Source of the DNA: Paracoccaceae bacterium
Lineage (GTDB): Bacteria > Pseudomonadota > Alphaproteobacteria > Rhodobacterales > Rhodobacteraceae
NCBI GenBank assembly: GCA_024742405.1
Contig: JANSYP010000001.1
Coordinates: forward strand, 124,001-188,000
Length of the DNA stretch: 64,000 nucleotides
Direction of reading: 5' to 3'
Part shown: positions 54,708 through 63,526 of the stretch, piece after piece
Position numbering within the stretch: the stretch's first letter is position 1
How the letters are laid out: every line of letters begins with the position of its first letter
Notes under the pieces: model-generated
What the model was told of the DNA's origin: nothing
The model's database searches: none
The model's input: only the letters and a program-made list of their open reading frames with translations
Program-made: the position numbers and the translations under genes

Positions 54708-54750
54708 TGGAATTCCTCGTGCTCTGGGATCTCGGGGATGGCGCGGGCTA

Positions 54751-54786
54751 CCTCTGAGCGGTCGCGCCGAAAGGCACGCTCAGAGG
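54751..54786 (-). promoter_or_regulatory. hairpin in the leuA leader (attenuator candidate)
   Basis: CCTCTGAGCG at 54751-54760 and CGCTCAGAGG at 54777-54786 form a perfect 10-bp stem, with an inner GCC-GAAA-GGC (on the plus strand). The 5' arm on the minus strand includes the end and stop codon of the leader peptide ORF. No T run follows, so it may work by translational masking or Rho rather than as a simple terminator. Confidence 0.6.
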
Positions 54787-54842
54787 CGGCTAAGGAGGAG
54801 TCCGAGAGCCCGAAGCGGGCGGAATGCGAAAAGCGGTCCCAT
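54780..54842 (-). CDS. leucine-rich leader peptide of leuA (leuL-like)
   Basis: The frame of 20 codons plus stop, MGPLFAFRPL...LGLLLSRL, has seven leucines, including a run CTC CTC CTT at codons 15-17. It ends inside the 5' arm of a perfect hairpin 44-79 bases before leuA. This is the layout of an amino-acid leader peptide that senses charged tRNA-Leu. No strong ribosome site is visible before its ATG. Too short for automatic gene calling. Confidence 0.65.
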   Translation of the reverse strand: MGPLFAFRPLRALGLLLSRL

Positions 54843-54921
54843 GGGCCGTCTATAGGACGGGCGCCGGCAAAAGAAAAGCACCCGTGTCACCGGGGGCCGG
54901 ACGGGCCGGCCCCGGGGCGCA

Positions 54922-55731
54922 TCAGGCCGGCGGCGTGCCGGGCGGCAGGGCCGAGATCATGCAGGTGCCGGGGCCGGGCAGGGACGGGGCAAGCCCGTTG
55001 TCCGACGGCACATACTGGAACGCCGCGATCGTATCGCCATCATCAAAAGCTACGAAAATCGTCTGGGTGTCCGGCTGAACAGTGATCCCCTCGGCATCGA
55101 GTGCGGCGAACTCCAGCGAGATCACGTCGAGCAGCCGGCCGTCGGGCGAAAACTCGAACAAGCTGTCGCTCGCGTCGGCATCGTCGACGGCCAGGATGTT
55201 ACCGCTCACCGGATCGCGGGTGATCCCCTGGGGCTCCATCATTTGCGGGGTCTGCTGGCTGCCATAGACGCGCTGGGTGATCTCGCCATCGGCGCGCACC
55301 CGCAGCAGTTGGGACATCGTGTCGTCGGCCACCCAGTAATCATGGGTCTGGTCGTCGAAGAACAGCCCGTCGGTATCCGAAAGAACGCTCGACAGCCGGT
55401 AGGGCTGGCTCAGCGCCGTGCCCTCGCGGTCGACCTTCTGGTAGGTGCCGTTGCCGTCCGACAGCAGAAGCGCATCGCCCTCGATGGCAATCGCATCCAC
55501 GCGGCCCAGTTCGGCCTCGAACCGGCGGATCTCATCGCCATGGAGATTGATCAACACAACGTCCCGGGTCTCGTTCGCGACCCAGATGCCACAATAAAGC
55601 CCGTCATAGGCAAGCCCCGAGGGACCGGGCATTTCAAAGGACCGAACAAGGCTCAGATCGGCGGCGAAACTGGCACTGGTGGACATCGCAAGCATCAGCG
55701 TCAGCGAGGCGGTTTTTACTTCACTCATCAT
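54922..55731 (-). CDS. secreted beta-propeller (SMP-30/NHL-like) protein of unknown function
   Basis: The protein has 269 residues with a signal peptide (MSEVKTASLTLMLAMSTSASFAAD, cut near residue 23). The rest has repeated beta-propeller-like blades (GLAYDGLYCGIWVANETRDVVLINL, DGLFFDDQTHDYWVADDTMSQLLRV, GITRDPVSGNILAVDDADAS). It is probably periplasmic and may bind a ligand or metal, but the substrate is unknown. Two ATG codons (55731, 55728) begin the protein. Confidence 0.75.
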   Translation of the reverse strand: MMSEVKTASLTLMLAMSTSASFAADLSLVRSFEMPGPSGLAYDGLYCGIWVANETRDVVLINLHGDEIRRFEAELGRVDAIAIEGDALLLSDGNGTYQKVDREGTALSQPYRLSSVLSDTDGLFFDDQTHDYWVADDTMSQLLRVRADGEITQRVYGSQQTPQMMEPQGITRDPVSGNILAVDDADASDSLFEFSPDGRLLDVISLEFAALDAEGITVQPDTQTIFVAFDDGDTIAAFQYVPSDNGLAPSLPGPGTCMISALPPGTPPA

Positions 55732-55853
55732 AATGAGACAGCCTGCCTGCCGTTTTTTAAGACACGAATAACCAAGAGTGCCGCAGGCCAACGACAGATT
55801 GACACGCTGCACCACTGCCATAGGTGGCCCGTCTGTCGCAGGGACAGGGGCGC

Positions 55854-56522
55854 GTGCGGGCACTGGTGATCGGAGATAGCGGCGGCATCGGGGCCGCCCT
55901 GCGCGCGGGTCTGGAAGCGCGCCCGGAGGTGACCGAAACGGTCGGTCTGTCGCGGTCCCGCGACGGGCTGGATCTACGGGCGCCCGAGAGTTTTGCCGGT
56001 GCGTTCGCGGGCCTCGCGGGACCCTTCCACCGGGTCATCATCGCGACCGGCGCGCTGAGCGGCGCGGGGACCCCGCCCGAGAAGTCTCTGCGCCAGATCA
56101 CACCCGAGGCCATGGCCGACCAGTTTGCGCTGAACGCGCTCGGGCCCGCGCTGCTGCTCCAGCATGTCGTGCCGCTGCTGCCGCGCCGGGAACCTGCTGT
56201 TTTCGCGGCGCTTTCGGCCCGCGTCGGCTCCATCGGCGACAACCGGCTAGGCGGCTGGTACAGCTACCGCGCGGCTAAGGCGGCGCTCAACCAGATCGTC
56301 CATTCCGCCGCGATCGAGCTCGCCCGGACCCACCGCCAACTGGTCTGCGTGACACTCCATCCCGGCACCGTCGCGACCCGGTTCACGGCCGAGTATCAGG
56401 ACCGCCACAACACCGTGTCGCCTGCCGCGGCGGCGTCCAATTTGCTCGGCGTGATCGACGCTCTGACGCCTGCCGAAACGGGCGGATTCTTCGACTGGTC
56501 GGGGGCGCGGATTCCGTGGTGA
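55854..56522 (+). CDS. short-chain dehydrogenase/reductase
   Basis: The protein has 222 residues. The nucleotide motif is RALVIGDSGGIGAAL, and the catalytic set includes Ser in FAALSARVGSIGDN and YxxxK in GWYSYRAAKAALNQ. It resembles small alphaproteobacterial SDRs found next to photolyase genes. GTG 55854 is chosen for its AGGGGC site; a GTG at 55824 is possible. The stop overlaps the photolyase start by 4 bp, so the two are co-expressed. Confidence 0.88.
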   Translation: MRALVIGDSGGIGAALRAGLEARPEVTETVGLSRSRDGLDLRAPESFAGAFAGLAGPFHRVIIATGALSGAGTPPEKSLRQITPEAMADQFALNALGPALLLQHVVPLLPRREPAVFAALSARVGSIGDNRLGGWYSYRAAKAALNQIVHSAAIELARTHRQLVCVTLHPGTVATRFTAEYQDRHNTVSPAAAASNLLGVIDALTPAETGGFFDWSGARIPW

Positions 56523-58048
56523 GGCGGCTCGTTCTGATCCTCGGCGATCAGCTCTCGCCGGGCCTCGCCGGACTCCGGCAGGCGGACCGTGATAGCGATA
56601 TCATCGTCATGGCCGAGGTCATGGACGAGGCATCCTACGTCAAACACCACCCAAAGAAGATTGCCTTCATTTTTGCTGCAATGCGGAAATTTGCGGCAGA
56701 GTTGGAACAAAACGGGTGGCGCGTTTCGTATACAAGGCTCGATTCAAAGAATAATTCCCATGGAATTGATTCGGAGCTTCTACGCCGCGCCGCAGAATTC
56801 GAGGCGAGCGAGGTCCTCGCCATCGAGCCCGGGGAATGGCGGCTCATTCAACTTCTGGAGGATCTGCCCCTCACCGTGCGGATGCTGCCCGACGACCGCT
56901 TCCTCTCCTCGCGGGCGGAGTTCGAGGCTTGGGCGGAGGGGCGCAAGCAGCTTCGGATGGAGTATTTCTACCGCGAGATGCGCCGCAAGACCGGCCTTCT
57001 CATGGACGGCGACAAACCCGCGGGCGGCAAGTGGAACTACGACCATGACAACCGCAAGCCCGCCGCCGATGCAGGCCTCTTTCGCGACGGCCCGCTCCGG
57101 ATCGCACCCGATGCGGTCACGTCCGAGGTGCTCGATCTGGTCGAGGCGCGCTTCGACCACCATTTCGGCGATCTGCGTCCCTTCTGGTTCGCGACCGACC
57201 GGGCCGGGGCGGAGGCCTCGCTCGATCATTTCATCGCCCATCGGTTGCCGACATTCGGGGACTACCAGGACGCGATGCTGGCAGAAGACGGGTTTCTGTC
57301 CCACGCCGTCATCGGCCTCTATCTCAACGCCGGGCTCCTCGATCCGCTGGAGGTCTGCCGCCGGGCCGAGCGCGCCTATGCCGACGGACAGGCTCCGATC
57401 AACGCGGTCGAAGGCTTCATCCGGCAGATCCTCGGCTGGCGCGAATACATCCGCGGGATCTATTTCCGCGAGGGCCCGGACTACCCCAAACGCAACGCAC
57501 TTGGTCATACCCGCCATCTGCCGGATTTCTTCTGGGGGGCGCCCACCCACATGCGCTGCATCGAGGCCGCCGTGGCCCAGACCCGCGCCGAGGCCTATGC
57601 CCACCATATCCAGCGGCTGATGGTGACGGGAAACTTTGCCCTGCTCGCCGGGATCGATCCGCAGGAGGTCTCGGACTGGTATCTTGCCGTCTATGCCGAC
57701 GCCTATGAGTGGGTCGAAAGCCCGAACGTCATCGGCATGTCGCAATTCGCCGATGGCGGGGTCGTCGCGTCAAAACCCTATGTATCGTCGGGCGCCTATC
57801 TCGACCGTATGTCGGACTACTGCAAGGGCTGCCACTACAAGGTGAGGGGCAAGACCGGCGAGGCCGCCTGTCCCTTCAACCTGCTCTACTGGCACTTCCT
57901 GATCCGCCACCGCGACAGGTTCGCCGGCAATCCGCGTATGGCCCAGATGTACCGCACATGGGACCGCATGGATGAGGTGCGACGCGCGACCGTCCTGAAG
58001 GATGCGGAGCGCTTTCTGGCGCGTCTGGACGACGCCGAGCCGGTATGA
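56519..58048 (+). CDS. phrB: iron-sulfur bacterial cryptochrome / (6-4) photolyase, PhrB/CryB type
   Basis: The protein has 509 residues. It has an N-terminal Rossmann-like antenna domain (LVLILGDQLSPGLAGL) and a helical FAD domain. KWNYDHDNRKP and the four cysteines (CIEAAV, YCKGCHYK, AACPFN; at about 347, 435, 438, 451) match the [4Fe-4S] ligands Cys350, 438, 441 and 454 of Agrobacterium PhrB, including spacing. Such proteins repair (6-4) photoproducts, and R. sphaeroides CryB also affects photosynthesis gene expression. Start: GTG 56519 overlapping the SDR stop; GTG 56516 is an alternative. Confidence 0.92.
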   Translation: MRRLVLILGDQLSPGLAGLRQADRDSDIIVMAEVMDEASYVKHHPKKIAFIFAAMRKFAAELEQNGWRVSYTRLDSKNNSHGIDSELLRRAAEFEASEVLAIEPGEWRLIQLLEDLPLTVRMLPDDRFLSSRAEFEAWAEGRKQLRMEYFYREMRRKTGLLMDGDKPAGGKWNYDHDNRKPAADAGLFRDGPLRIAPDAVTSEVLDLVEARFDHHFGDLRPFWFATDRAGAEASLDHFIAHRLPTFGDYQDAMLAEDGFLSHAVIGLYLNAGLLDPLEVCRRAERAYADGQAPINAVEGFIRQILGWREYIRGIYFREGPDYPKRNALGHTRHLPDFFWGAPTHMRCIEAAVAQTRAEAYAHHIQRLMVTGNFALLAGIDPQEVSDWYLAVYADAYEWVESPNVIGMSQFADGGVVASKPYVSSGAYLDRMSDYCKGCHYKVRGKTGEAACPFNLLYWHFLIRHRDRFAGNPRMAQMYRTWDRMDEVRRATVLKDAERFLARLDDAEPV

Positions 58049-58073
58049 CCCGGCGTCCGTCCGCGGCCTTGCC

Positions 58074-58307
58074 TTATGCGGAGGAAGAGGATCCCCCGAA
58101 CGCGCGCGACAGGGCGTTGACTTCGAGGTCGGTCAGACCCCGGATCAGATCGGACATGGTGGCAAGCCAGATCTGCTTTTGCGGGTCGGGCAATTCCGGC
58201 CACGCGACGTCCAGCGGGTCACCCTCGTGCCGCCTCAGATTTTCGTAGTGCTTTTGGGCTAACCGGGCGGATAAAAAATCCATTTGTGACTGAACTCCGT
58301 CAAGCAT
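58074..58307 (-). CDS. small hypothetical protein
   Basis: The ORF has 77 codons. The body (FLSARLAQKHYENLRRHEGDPLDVAWPELPDPQKQIWLATMSDLI) resembles a helical domain with Trp and His positions like the RyR-type domain, but I cannot confirm that. It converges with the photolyase gene. The amphipathic helices and normal base composition favour a real gene. Confidence 0.5.
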   Translation of the reverse strand: MLDGVQSQMDFLSARLAQKHYENLRRHEGDPLDVAWPELPDPQKQIWLATMSDLIRGLTDLEVNALSRAFGGSSSSA

Positions 58308-58695
58308 TTCGGCGCGTCTCCCCTGTGATGCGCCTTAGCATTCGCTTGCAGCGCGCGCACGGTTTCGTAGCCAGATTCTCTGACACGACAATCAGGGTTT
58401 ACGCTGCACTAACACTTCTTAAGATTGCGTAAAACTCTCATCGTTGAATTAATAGAATATTGAAAATAAAGGAAAAAAATCCAATAAGCTGACTCCACGT
58501 AAAGCGCTGCGCGCCGGCTTGCCAAGCCTTTCGTTTGGTCCCCACCGCAAAAGCGCAGGGGGCGCCGGGACTGTCCGATTTGGACGCGCTGGAAGGAGCC
58601 TCGGCGCCAGCGTCTCCTATGGCGCGAAAACGCTGCACATTGTCCGCGCAGCCGGCACAATTTCGTGACGCAGAGGTCACACCGAAACCCGGCGA
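58308..58695. other. intergenic region upstream of the small ORF, before recF
   Basis: The 388-bp region has an A/T-rich core (about 58420-58490, including TTAATAGAATATTGAAAATAAA) and no convincing gene. It probably has the promoter for the minus-strand small ORF. Confidence 0.4.
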
Positions 58696-59823
58696 TCAGC
58701 CGTCCTGGACGACCTCGGACCGTCCCTCCCGTTCCAGCACAGTGACGAATTGCGCGCGCGCGTCCAGGTCGCTGAACAGCTCCGGTCCCGTGCCGGTCAT
58801 CCAGGCCTGAACGCCGAGCGCACAGATCTCATCGAAGAGCGCCGCCCGACGGTCGGCGTCGAGATGGGCCGCGACCTCGTCCAGCAGCAGGATCGGCGGC
58901 GGCGCGCCCTCGGACGCCAGCGCGCGGGTATTGGCCAGAACCAGCGAGATCAGCAGGGCCTTTTGCTCACCTGTGGAGCATTGCGCCGCTGGCATGTCCT
59001 TGGCCGCATAGCGCGCGCTCAGATCGGCGCGGTGCGGGCCGGTCAGACTGCGCCCGGCGTGCAGATCGGCCATGCGGGACGCTGCCAATGCCTCGGCGAG
59101 CATCTCGGTGCCCGGCGCCCGCGCCCGGTTTTCGCCCCGCTCCAATGCCAGCGCCGCGGCGGGAAACGCGCTTTCGGCCCCCGGTTGCGCCGCCTCGATC
59201 CGGCTCAGCGCTTCGGCACGGTTGGCCTCGATCTGCGCACCCGCCTCGGCCATCCGGGCCTCCAGCGCCGCGTACCATCGCGGGTCGTCGACCTGGTCGC
59301 GCAGCAGCCGGTTGCGGTCGCGCATGGCCTTTTCATAGTTCAGCACCGTGGCCCCGTGATCGGGCAGAAAACTCAGCGTCATCCGGTCGAGAAACCGCCG
59401 CCGCCCCTCGGCGCCCTCGGTCCAGAGCCGGTCCATCGCCGGCACCAGCCACAGCATCGGCGCGATCCGCCCAAGCGCGGTCTGCGGTGCCGCCTTGCCG
59501 TCGATGCGCGTCGTGCGCGCGCCGTCGGGCTCGGCGCCGGTCTCGATCTCGTGGAGCGCGCCCGCGCGGACCAGCTCTGCCCGGATCCGCCAGCCGAGCG
59601 CTTCGGGCCGGCGCGGCAGATCCGCGGCGGCCGCCCGGCGCAGGCCGCGGCCCGGCGACAGCAGCGACACCGCCTCGATCAGATTGGTTTTGCCCGATCC
59701 GTTGGGCCCGTGGATCGCGACCGGGCGCCCGTCGAGCTCCAGCCGCGCCCGGGCATGGGAGCGGAACTGCGACAGGGCGAGGCTGCGGACATGGAGCGAC
59801 AATTTCCTTACCGTCCAAGTCAA
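58696..59823 (-). CDS. recF: DNA replication and repair protein RecF
   Basis: The protein has 375 residues. It loads RecA at gaps. It has Walker A IHGPNGSGKTNLIEAV, the ABC-like signature CSTGEQKALLISL, and Walker B PILLLDEVAAHLD. It follows dnaN, but separated by 517 bp, unusually far for this gene pair. Confidence 0.95.
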   Translation of the reverse strand: MTWTVRKLSLHVRSLALSQFRSHARARLELDGRPVAIHGPNGSGKTNLIEAVSLLSPGRGLRRAAAADLPRRPEALGWRIRAELVRAGALHEIETGAEPDGARTTRIDGKAAPQTALGRIAPMLWLVPAMDRLWTEGAEGRRRFLDRMTLSFLPDHGATVLNYEKAMRDRNRLLRDQVDDPRWYAALEARMAEAGAQIEANRAEALSRIEAAQPGAESAFPAAALALERGENRARAPGTEMLAEALAASRMADLHAGRSLTGPHRADLSARYAAKDMPAAQCSTGEQKALLISLVLANTRALASEGAPPPILLLDEVAAHLDADRRAALFDEICALGVQAWMTGTGPELFSDLDARAQFVTVLEREGRSEVVQDG

Positions 59824-60340
59824 CTCATGGTGATCCTAGGGATCGGACATGCGATACGAAAGCTACTCGGTCGGGGCCAAACCATCACCGCCGAAGTTGT
59901 TTCGCTGATCACGTTAAGACCAGTAAGTTGAAGAGGGTCAATCTCCATGCGGGCGTCGCCGAGCATCACCCAACTGAACCTGGTTGTCACGACTTGCGAG
60001 TCGCAGGCAGGCTCGTCGAACCGCTGTATTCGTTGGGGTTCTCTTGAAGAAGCTAAGATGTGGGGCCAAAATCCGCGCCACCGCCAAGCTTACTGGGTCC
60101 CATCGTTTCGCCATTTTGCATACGTTTCGCTTGATCCGTAAGCGTTGGCGAAGTGTGCGGTTGATGCGTCTGATCACTTTGACGCTTTGGTTTCCGTGAA
60201 GATTTACGGCGAAAATCGAACGCAATCACTGCACATCCGATTAGAAGTGTCGCCAGCGGAACCAGGTATAGCAATTCTACATATGCCACGCTTCACAAAC
60301 CTCTGAGGGCAAGCAATTTGGTGACCGCGAGAGGCACTTC
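59824..60340. other. 517-bp spacer between dnaN and recF
   Basis: The segment is less GC-rich than both neighbours. It contains a possible ORF of 78 codons (minus, 60053-60289) that begins with a hydrophobic stretch MAYVELLYLVPLATLLIGCAVIAF followed by a basic tail, and another frame overlapping it on the same strand. Neither has a clear ribosome site or family. An insertion remnant is possible. Confidence 0.45.
60053..60289 (-). CDS. possible small single-span membrane protein
   Basis: The frame has 78 codons with one predicted membrane helix (residues 4-24) followed by FDFRRKSSRKPKRQ. Composition of the rest is polar. It has no recognised family and may be spurious; it is listed because it is the best coding candidate in the dnaN-recF spacer. 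Confidence 0.25.
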   Translation of the reverse strand: MAYVELLYLVPLATLLIGCAVIAFDFRRKSSRKPKRQSDQTHQPHTSPTLTDQAKRMQNGETMGPSKLGGGADFGPTS

Positions 60341-61456
60341 CTAAACCCGCATCGGCATCACGACATAGACCGCCGAGGGATCATTGCCCTCGCGCATGAG
60401 GGTCGGATCGCCCGAGGTGTTGAACATGAAGACGGCGTTTTCGCGATCCACCTGGCTCGCGATCTCCAGCAGGTACTTGGCGTTGAAGCCGATCTCGAGC
60501 TGCTCGTCGCCGTAAGCGACGGCGAGTTCCTCTTCCGCGGCGCCGCTCTCTGGCGAATTGACCGACAGTACCAGCTTGTCTTCGCCCATGGCGAGCTTCA
60601 CCGCGCGGGTCCGCTCCGACGACACGGTGGCCACGCGGTCCACGGCCTTGGCAAACTCAGACGCGTCGACCTCCAGGCGCCGCTCGTTGTTGGCGGGGAT
60701 CACGCGCGCATAGTCGGGGAATGTGCCGTCGATGACCTTGGAGGTCAGGGTGATCGAAGGCGTGGCAAAGCGGATCTTGGTCTCCGACACCGACACCGCG
60801 ATCTCGTCCTCGTCATTGTCCAGAAGCTTGCGCAACTCGCCCACGGTCTTGCGCGGCACGATCACGCCCGGCATCTCGTTTGCGCCCGCCGGCAGGTCCG
60901 CATCGATGCGCGCCAGCCGGTGGCCGTCGGTCGCCACGCAGCGCAGCAGCGCTCCGTCCGGTCCATCTGCGACATGCATATAGACGCCGTTGAGGTAATA
61001 GCGAGTCTCCTCGGTCGAGATCGCGAATTTCGACTTGTCGAAAAGGCGCCGCAGCATCCCGGCCCTGGCCGAGAAATTCGCCGTGTAGTCCGCCGAGGCC
61101 ATGACCGGGAAATCCTCGCGCGGCAGCGACTGCAGCCGGAAATGCGACCGGCCCGCATTCACGTCGAGCGGTTCGCCCGGAGCCGCCGACAGCTGCACCA
61201 GCGCGCCGTCGGGCAGCTTGCGGATGATCTCGTGCAGGGTGACCGCGTTCACGGTAACCGCACCGGCCGACAGGATCTGCGCCGGGGCGGTCTCGACCAC
61301 TTCGATATCGAGATCCGTGGCGCGGAACCGCGCCAGATCGCCCTCGGCCTCGATCAGTACATTGGCCAGGATCGGAATCGTGTTGCGACGTTCGACCACC
61401 GACTGGGCTTGCGAGACGGCCTTGAGCAAATCGGCGCGTTCGATGCTGAGCTTCAT
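60341..61456 (-). CDS. dnaN: DNA polymerase III sliding clamp, beta subunit
   Basis: The protein has 371 residues and three clamp domains. It starts MKLSIERADLLKAVSQAQSVVERRNTIPILANVLIEA and ends DPSAVYVVMPMRV, both typical. It lies 91 bp after dnaA on the same strand. Confidence 0.97.
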   Translation of the reverse strand: MKLSIERADLLKAVSQAQSVVERRNTIPILANVLIEAEGDLARFRATDLDIEVVETAPAQILSAGAVTVNAVTLHEIIRKLPDGALVQLSAAPGEPLDVNAGRSHFRLQSLPREDFPVMASADYTANFSARAGMLRRLFDKSKFAISTEETRYYLNGVYMHVADGPDGALLRCVATDGHRLARIDADLPAGANEMPGVIVPRKTVGELRKLLDNDEDEIAVSVSETKIRFATPSITLTSKVIDGTFPDYARVIPANNERRLEVDASEFAKAVDRVATVSSERTRAVKLAMGEDKLVLSVNSPESGAAEEELAVAYGDEQLEIGFNAKYLLEIASQVDRENAVFMFNTSGDPTLMREGNDPSAVYVVMPMRV

Positions 61457-61547
61457 TGGGCCATCACCGTTTCAAAACAGGGACCATGACGTTAGCCGAT
61501 CCCCGTCCCGGCACAAGCCCTTTTCCAGCACCGATGATTGTATCCGA

Positions 61548-62939
61548 TCAGGCTTCAAGCGAACGGCGCAGAAGCTCGATATCCTCGGCGATCTGATTGT
61601 CCTGCTGGCGCAGGCTCTCGATCTTTCGGACCCCGTGCATGATGGTGGTGTGATCGCGCCCGCCGAACCGCCGCCCGATCTCGGGCAGGGACCGCGTTGT
61701 CATCTTCTTGCACAGATACATCGCCACCTGCCGCGGCCGCGCGATGGTGCGCACGCGGGTCGGCCCGATCAGCTCCGACAGCCGGATATGGTAGTGCTCC
61801 GACACCTGGCGCTGGATCTCCTCGATCGTGATCTTGCGCTCCGACGCGCGCAGCACGTCCGACAGGCAGTCCTGCGTCATTTCCATGTTGATCGGGCGGC
61901 CGACCAGGGACGCCATTGCGAAAAGCCGCATCAGCGCGCCTTCGAGCACTCGGACATTGGTCGAAATGCGGTGGGCGAGAAACTCAAGCACACCCGGCGA
62001 GATCGTCAGCCCGGGATATTGCTCGGCGTAGAACTCGACCTTCTGCTGCAGGATGCCGAGCCGCAACTCGTAGTCTGTCGGGTGCAGATCGACCACGAGT
62101 CCGGACTGCAGCCGCGACTTGATCCGTTCTTCCATGTCCTTGATCTCGCCGGGCGCCCGGTCGCCCGAAATGATGATCTGCTTGTTCTGATCGACCAGGG
62201 CATTGAAGGTGTGAAAGAATTCGTCTTGGGTGCTGTCCTTGCCGGCGATGAACTGCACGTCATCCACCATCAGCACATCGACCGACCGGAAGAGCTGTTT
62301 GAAATCCATCATCTGCCGGTCGCGCAACGCTTTCACGAAGCGGTACATGAATTGCTCCGCGGACAGATAGAGGATCGTCAGGCTCGGATCGCGCGCCTTC
62401 ATCTCCCACGCGATGGCGTGCATCAGGTGCGTCTTGCCCAACCCGCAGCCGCCATAGAGAAAGAGCGGGTTGAACGTGACCGGACCGCCTTCGCCGACGC
62501 GGCGGGCGGCGGCATGGGCCAGCTCGTTGGGTTTGCCGACCACGAATGTGTCGAAGGTGCAGCGCGGATCGAGTGCGCCCCCCGGCAGATCCGAACTGTC
62601 GTTGCTGCGCGCGGCCGGTGCCGGCGATGAAACTGTCTGTGGTGTGCCGGCGCAGTGGGCGGTCTTGGCTGCGCGGGCCGGAACGGCCGCGGCCATCGCC
62701 ACTGGTACCTCGAATTTTATCCTGCGGACCTCGGCGCCGACTTCGTGCAATTGGCTCAGGATCGTGTCGGAGTAATTCCTGCTGACCCAGTTTCCGATGA
62801 AATTCGTCGGCGCATCGAATGTCGCCACCCCGTCCGAACAGGCGCGAAATGCCAGTGGTTCAATCCATGTTCGGTAATTGTTTTCCCCTATCCTCTGCAG
62901 AAGTGAATCTTGAACCTTCCCCCAGGTGTCGTGCGTCAT
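61548..62939 (-). CDS. dnaA: chromosomal replication initiator DnaA
   Basis: The protein has 463 residues from ATG 62939 (MTHDTWGKVQDSLLQRIG). It has domain I, a variable linker (about 90-125), an AAA+ domain (FLYGGCGLGKTHLMHAIA, VDVLMVDDVQF), and the C-terminal DNA-binding domain with GGRDHTTIMHGVRKIE. In the P-loop a Cys stands where Val is usual (GGVGLGKT in most species). In-frame starts upstream (62954, 63023) exist; the chosen one fits the family and follows GGAAAAAAAGCG. Confidence 0.96.
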   Translation of the reverse strand: MTHDTWGKVQDSLLQRIGENNYRTWIEPLAFRACSDGVATFDAPTNFIGNWVSRNYSDTILSQLHEVGAEVRRIKFEVPVAMAAAVPARAAKTAHCAGTPQTVSSPAPAARSNDSSDLPGGALDPRCTFDTFVVGKPNELAHAAARRVGEGGPVTFNPLFLYGGCGLGKTHLMHAIAWEMKARDPSLTILYLSAEQFMYRFVKALRDRQMMDFKQLFRSVDVLMVDDVQFIAGKDSTQDEFFHTFNALVDQNKQIIISGDRAPGEIKDMEERIKSRLQSGLVVDLHPTDYELRLGILQQKVEFYAEQYPGLTISPGVLEFLAHRISTNVRVLEGALMRLFAMASLVGRPINMEMTQDCLSDVLRASERKITIEEIQRQVSEHYHIRLSELIGPTRVRTIARPRQVAMYLCKKMTTRSLPEIGRRFGGRDHTTIMHGVRKIESLRQQDNQIAEDIELLRRSLEA

Positions 62940-63472
62940 TCGCTTTTTTTCCATACTTGCCAGCGCGTTATTCACGCCGGACGGCCCCGCAAAGCGACGA
63001 TCTCCCTGGGTGTGCGGCATCACGCGTCTTTCCCGTCCAAACGGGTGAGATCCCGGTGAAGTGAACCGGAATCCGGGACCTGCTGGAGGCCCCTACGTGA
63101 GTGCACTGGACGAGGAAACGCGTGCTAGCACGCACCCACCCGCCAAAGCGCCACCGTCCCCTGCGGCGCTCCGGCATTCGCGAAGCCGCTTCTATGCTCA
63201 ATCAAACGCATGACGTGGCTGGTCCACGTCCCATACGTTCGAAGCGGTTTCGCAATGTCCCCAAGGCGATCTGAATCGCCTGCAGAACGTAGCAACCGGC
63301 TCCACGATCCCGCAACAGAACTTCGAGATTGACAGGAAGATTGCTGAGTGACGAATCTTTGTTACAATTTTTGTACTTTAATATCAGGCATTTAGTCTGT
63401 TAACTTCAACTAACAGAGCATTAATGACGGCATGAGCGCCCGCATAGGTTGTGTTGTAGCAAACACAGAAAC
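62940..63472. other. dnaA upstream region
   Basis: The 530-bp segment between dnaA and rpsT has an A/T-rich stretch (63340-63440) with a TTGTTACAA palindrome at 63359-63367. It also has an inverted repeat TCTGTTA-N8-TAACAGA at 63396-63417. I saw no TTATCCACA DnaA boxes by eye and no supported gene. Confidence 0.45.
63396..63417. repeat. 7-bp inverted repeat in the dnaA-rpsT spacer
   Basis: TCTGTTA and TAACAGA arms flank 8 bases. It could be a regulator binding site for dnaA. Confidence 0.4.
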
Positions 63473-63503
63473 AAAAAGGGCGCCCCTGATGTGAGCGCCC
63501 TTT
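63473..63503 (-). terminator. intrinsic terminator after rpsT
   Basis: Arms AAAGGGCGC (63475-63483) and GCGCCCTTT (63495-63503) pair perfectly. The A run at 63473-63477 gives the U tract on the minus strand. Confidence 0.88.
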
Positions 63504-63526
63504 CGGATAGGGAGTCTGGGCGGGGA

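Noticed and set aside
53124-55085. Long plus-strand frame of 653 codons over leuA
   Set aside because: It is the antisense shadow of leuA, which has full catalytic motifs on the minus strand.
63400-63414. CtrA binding site (TTAA-N7-TTAA) in the dnaA-rpsT spacer
   Set aside because: TTAACTTCAACTAAC has the correct first half, but the second half does not match at the required spacing.
63024-63472. Replication origin next to dnaA
   Set aside because: The spacer is A/T-rich but no TTATCCACA boxes were seen by eye on either strand, and in alphaproteobacteria the origin is often away from dnaA.
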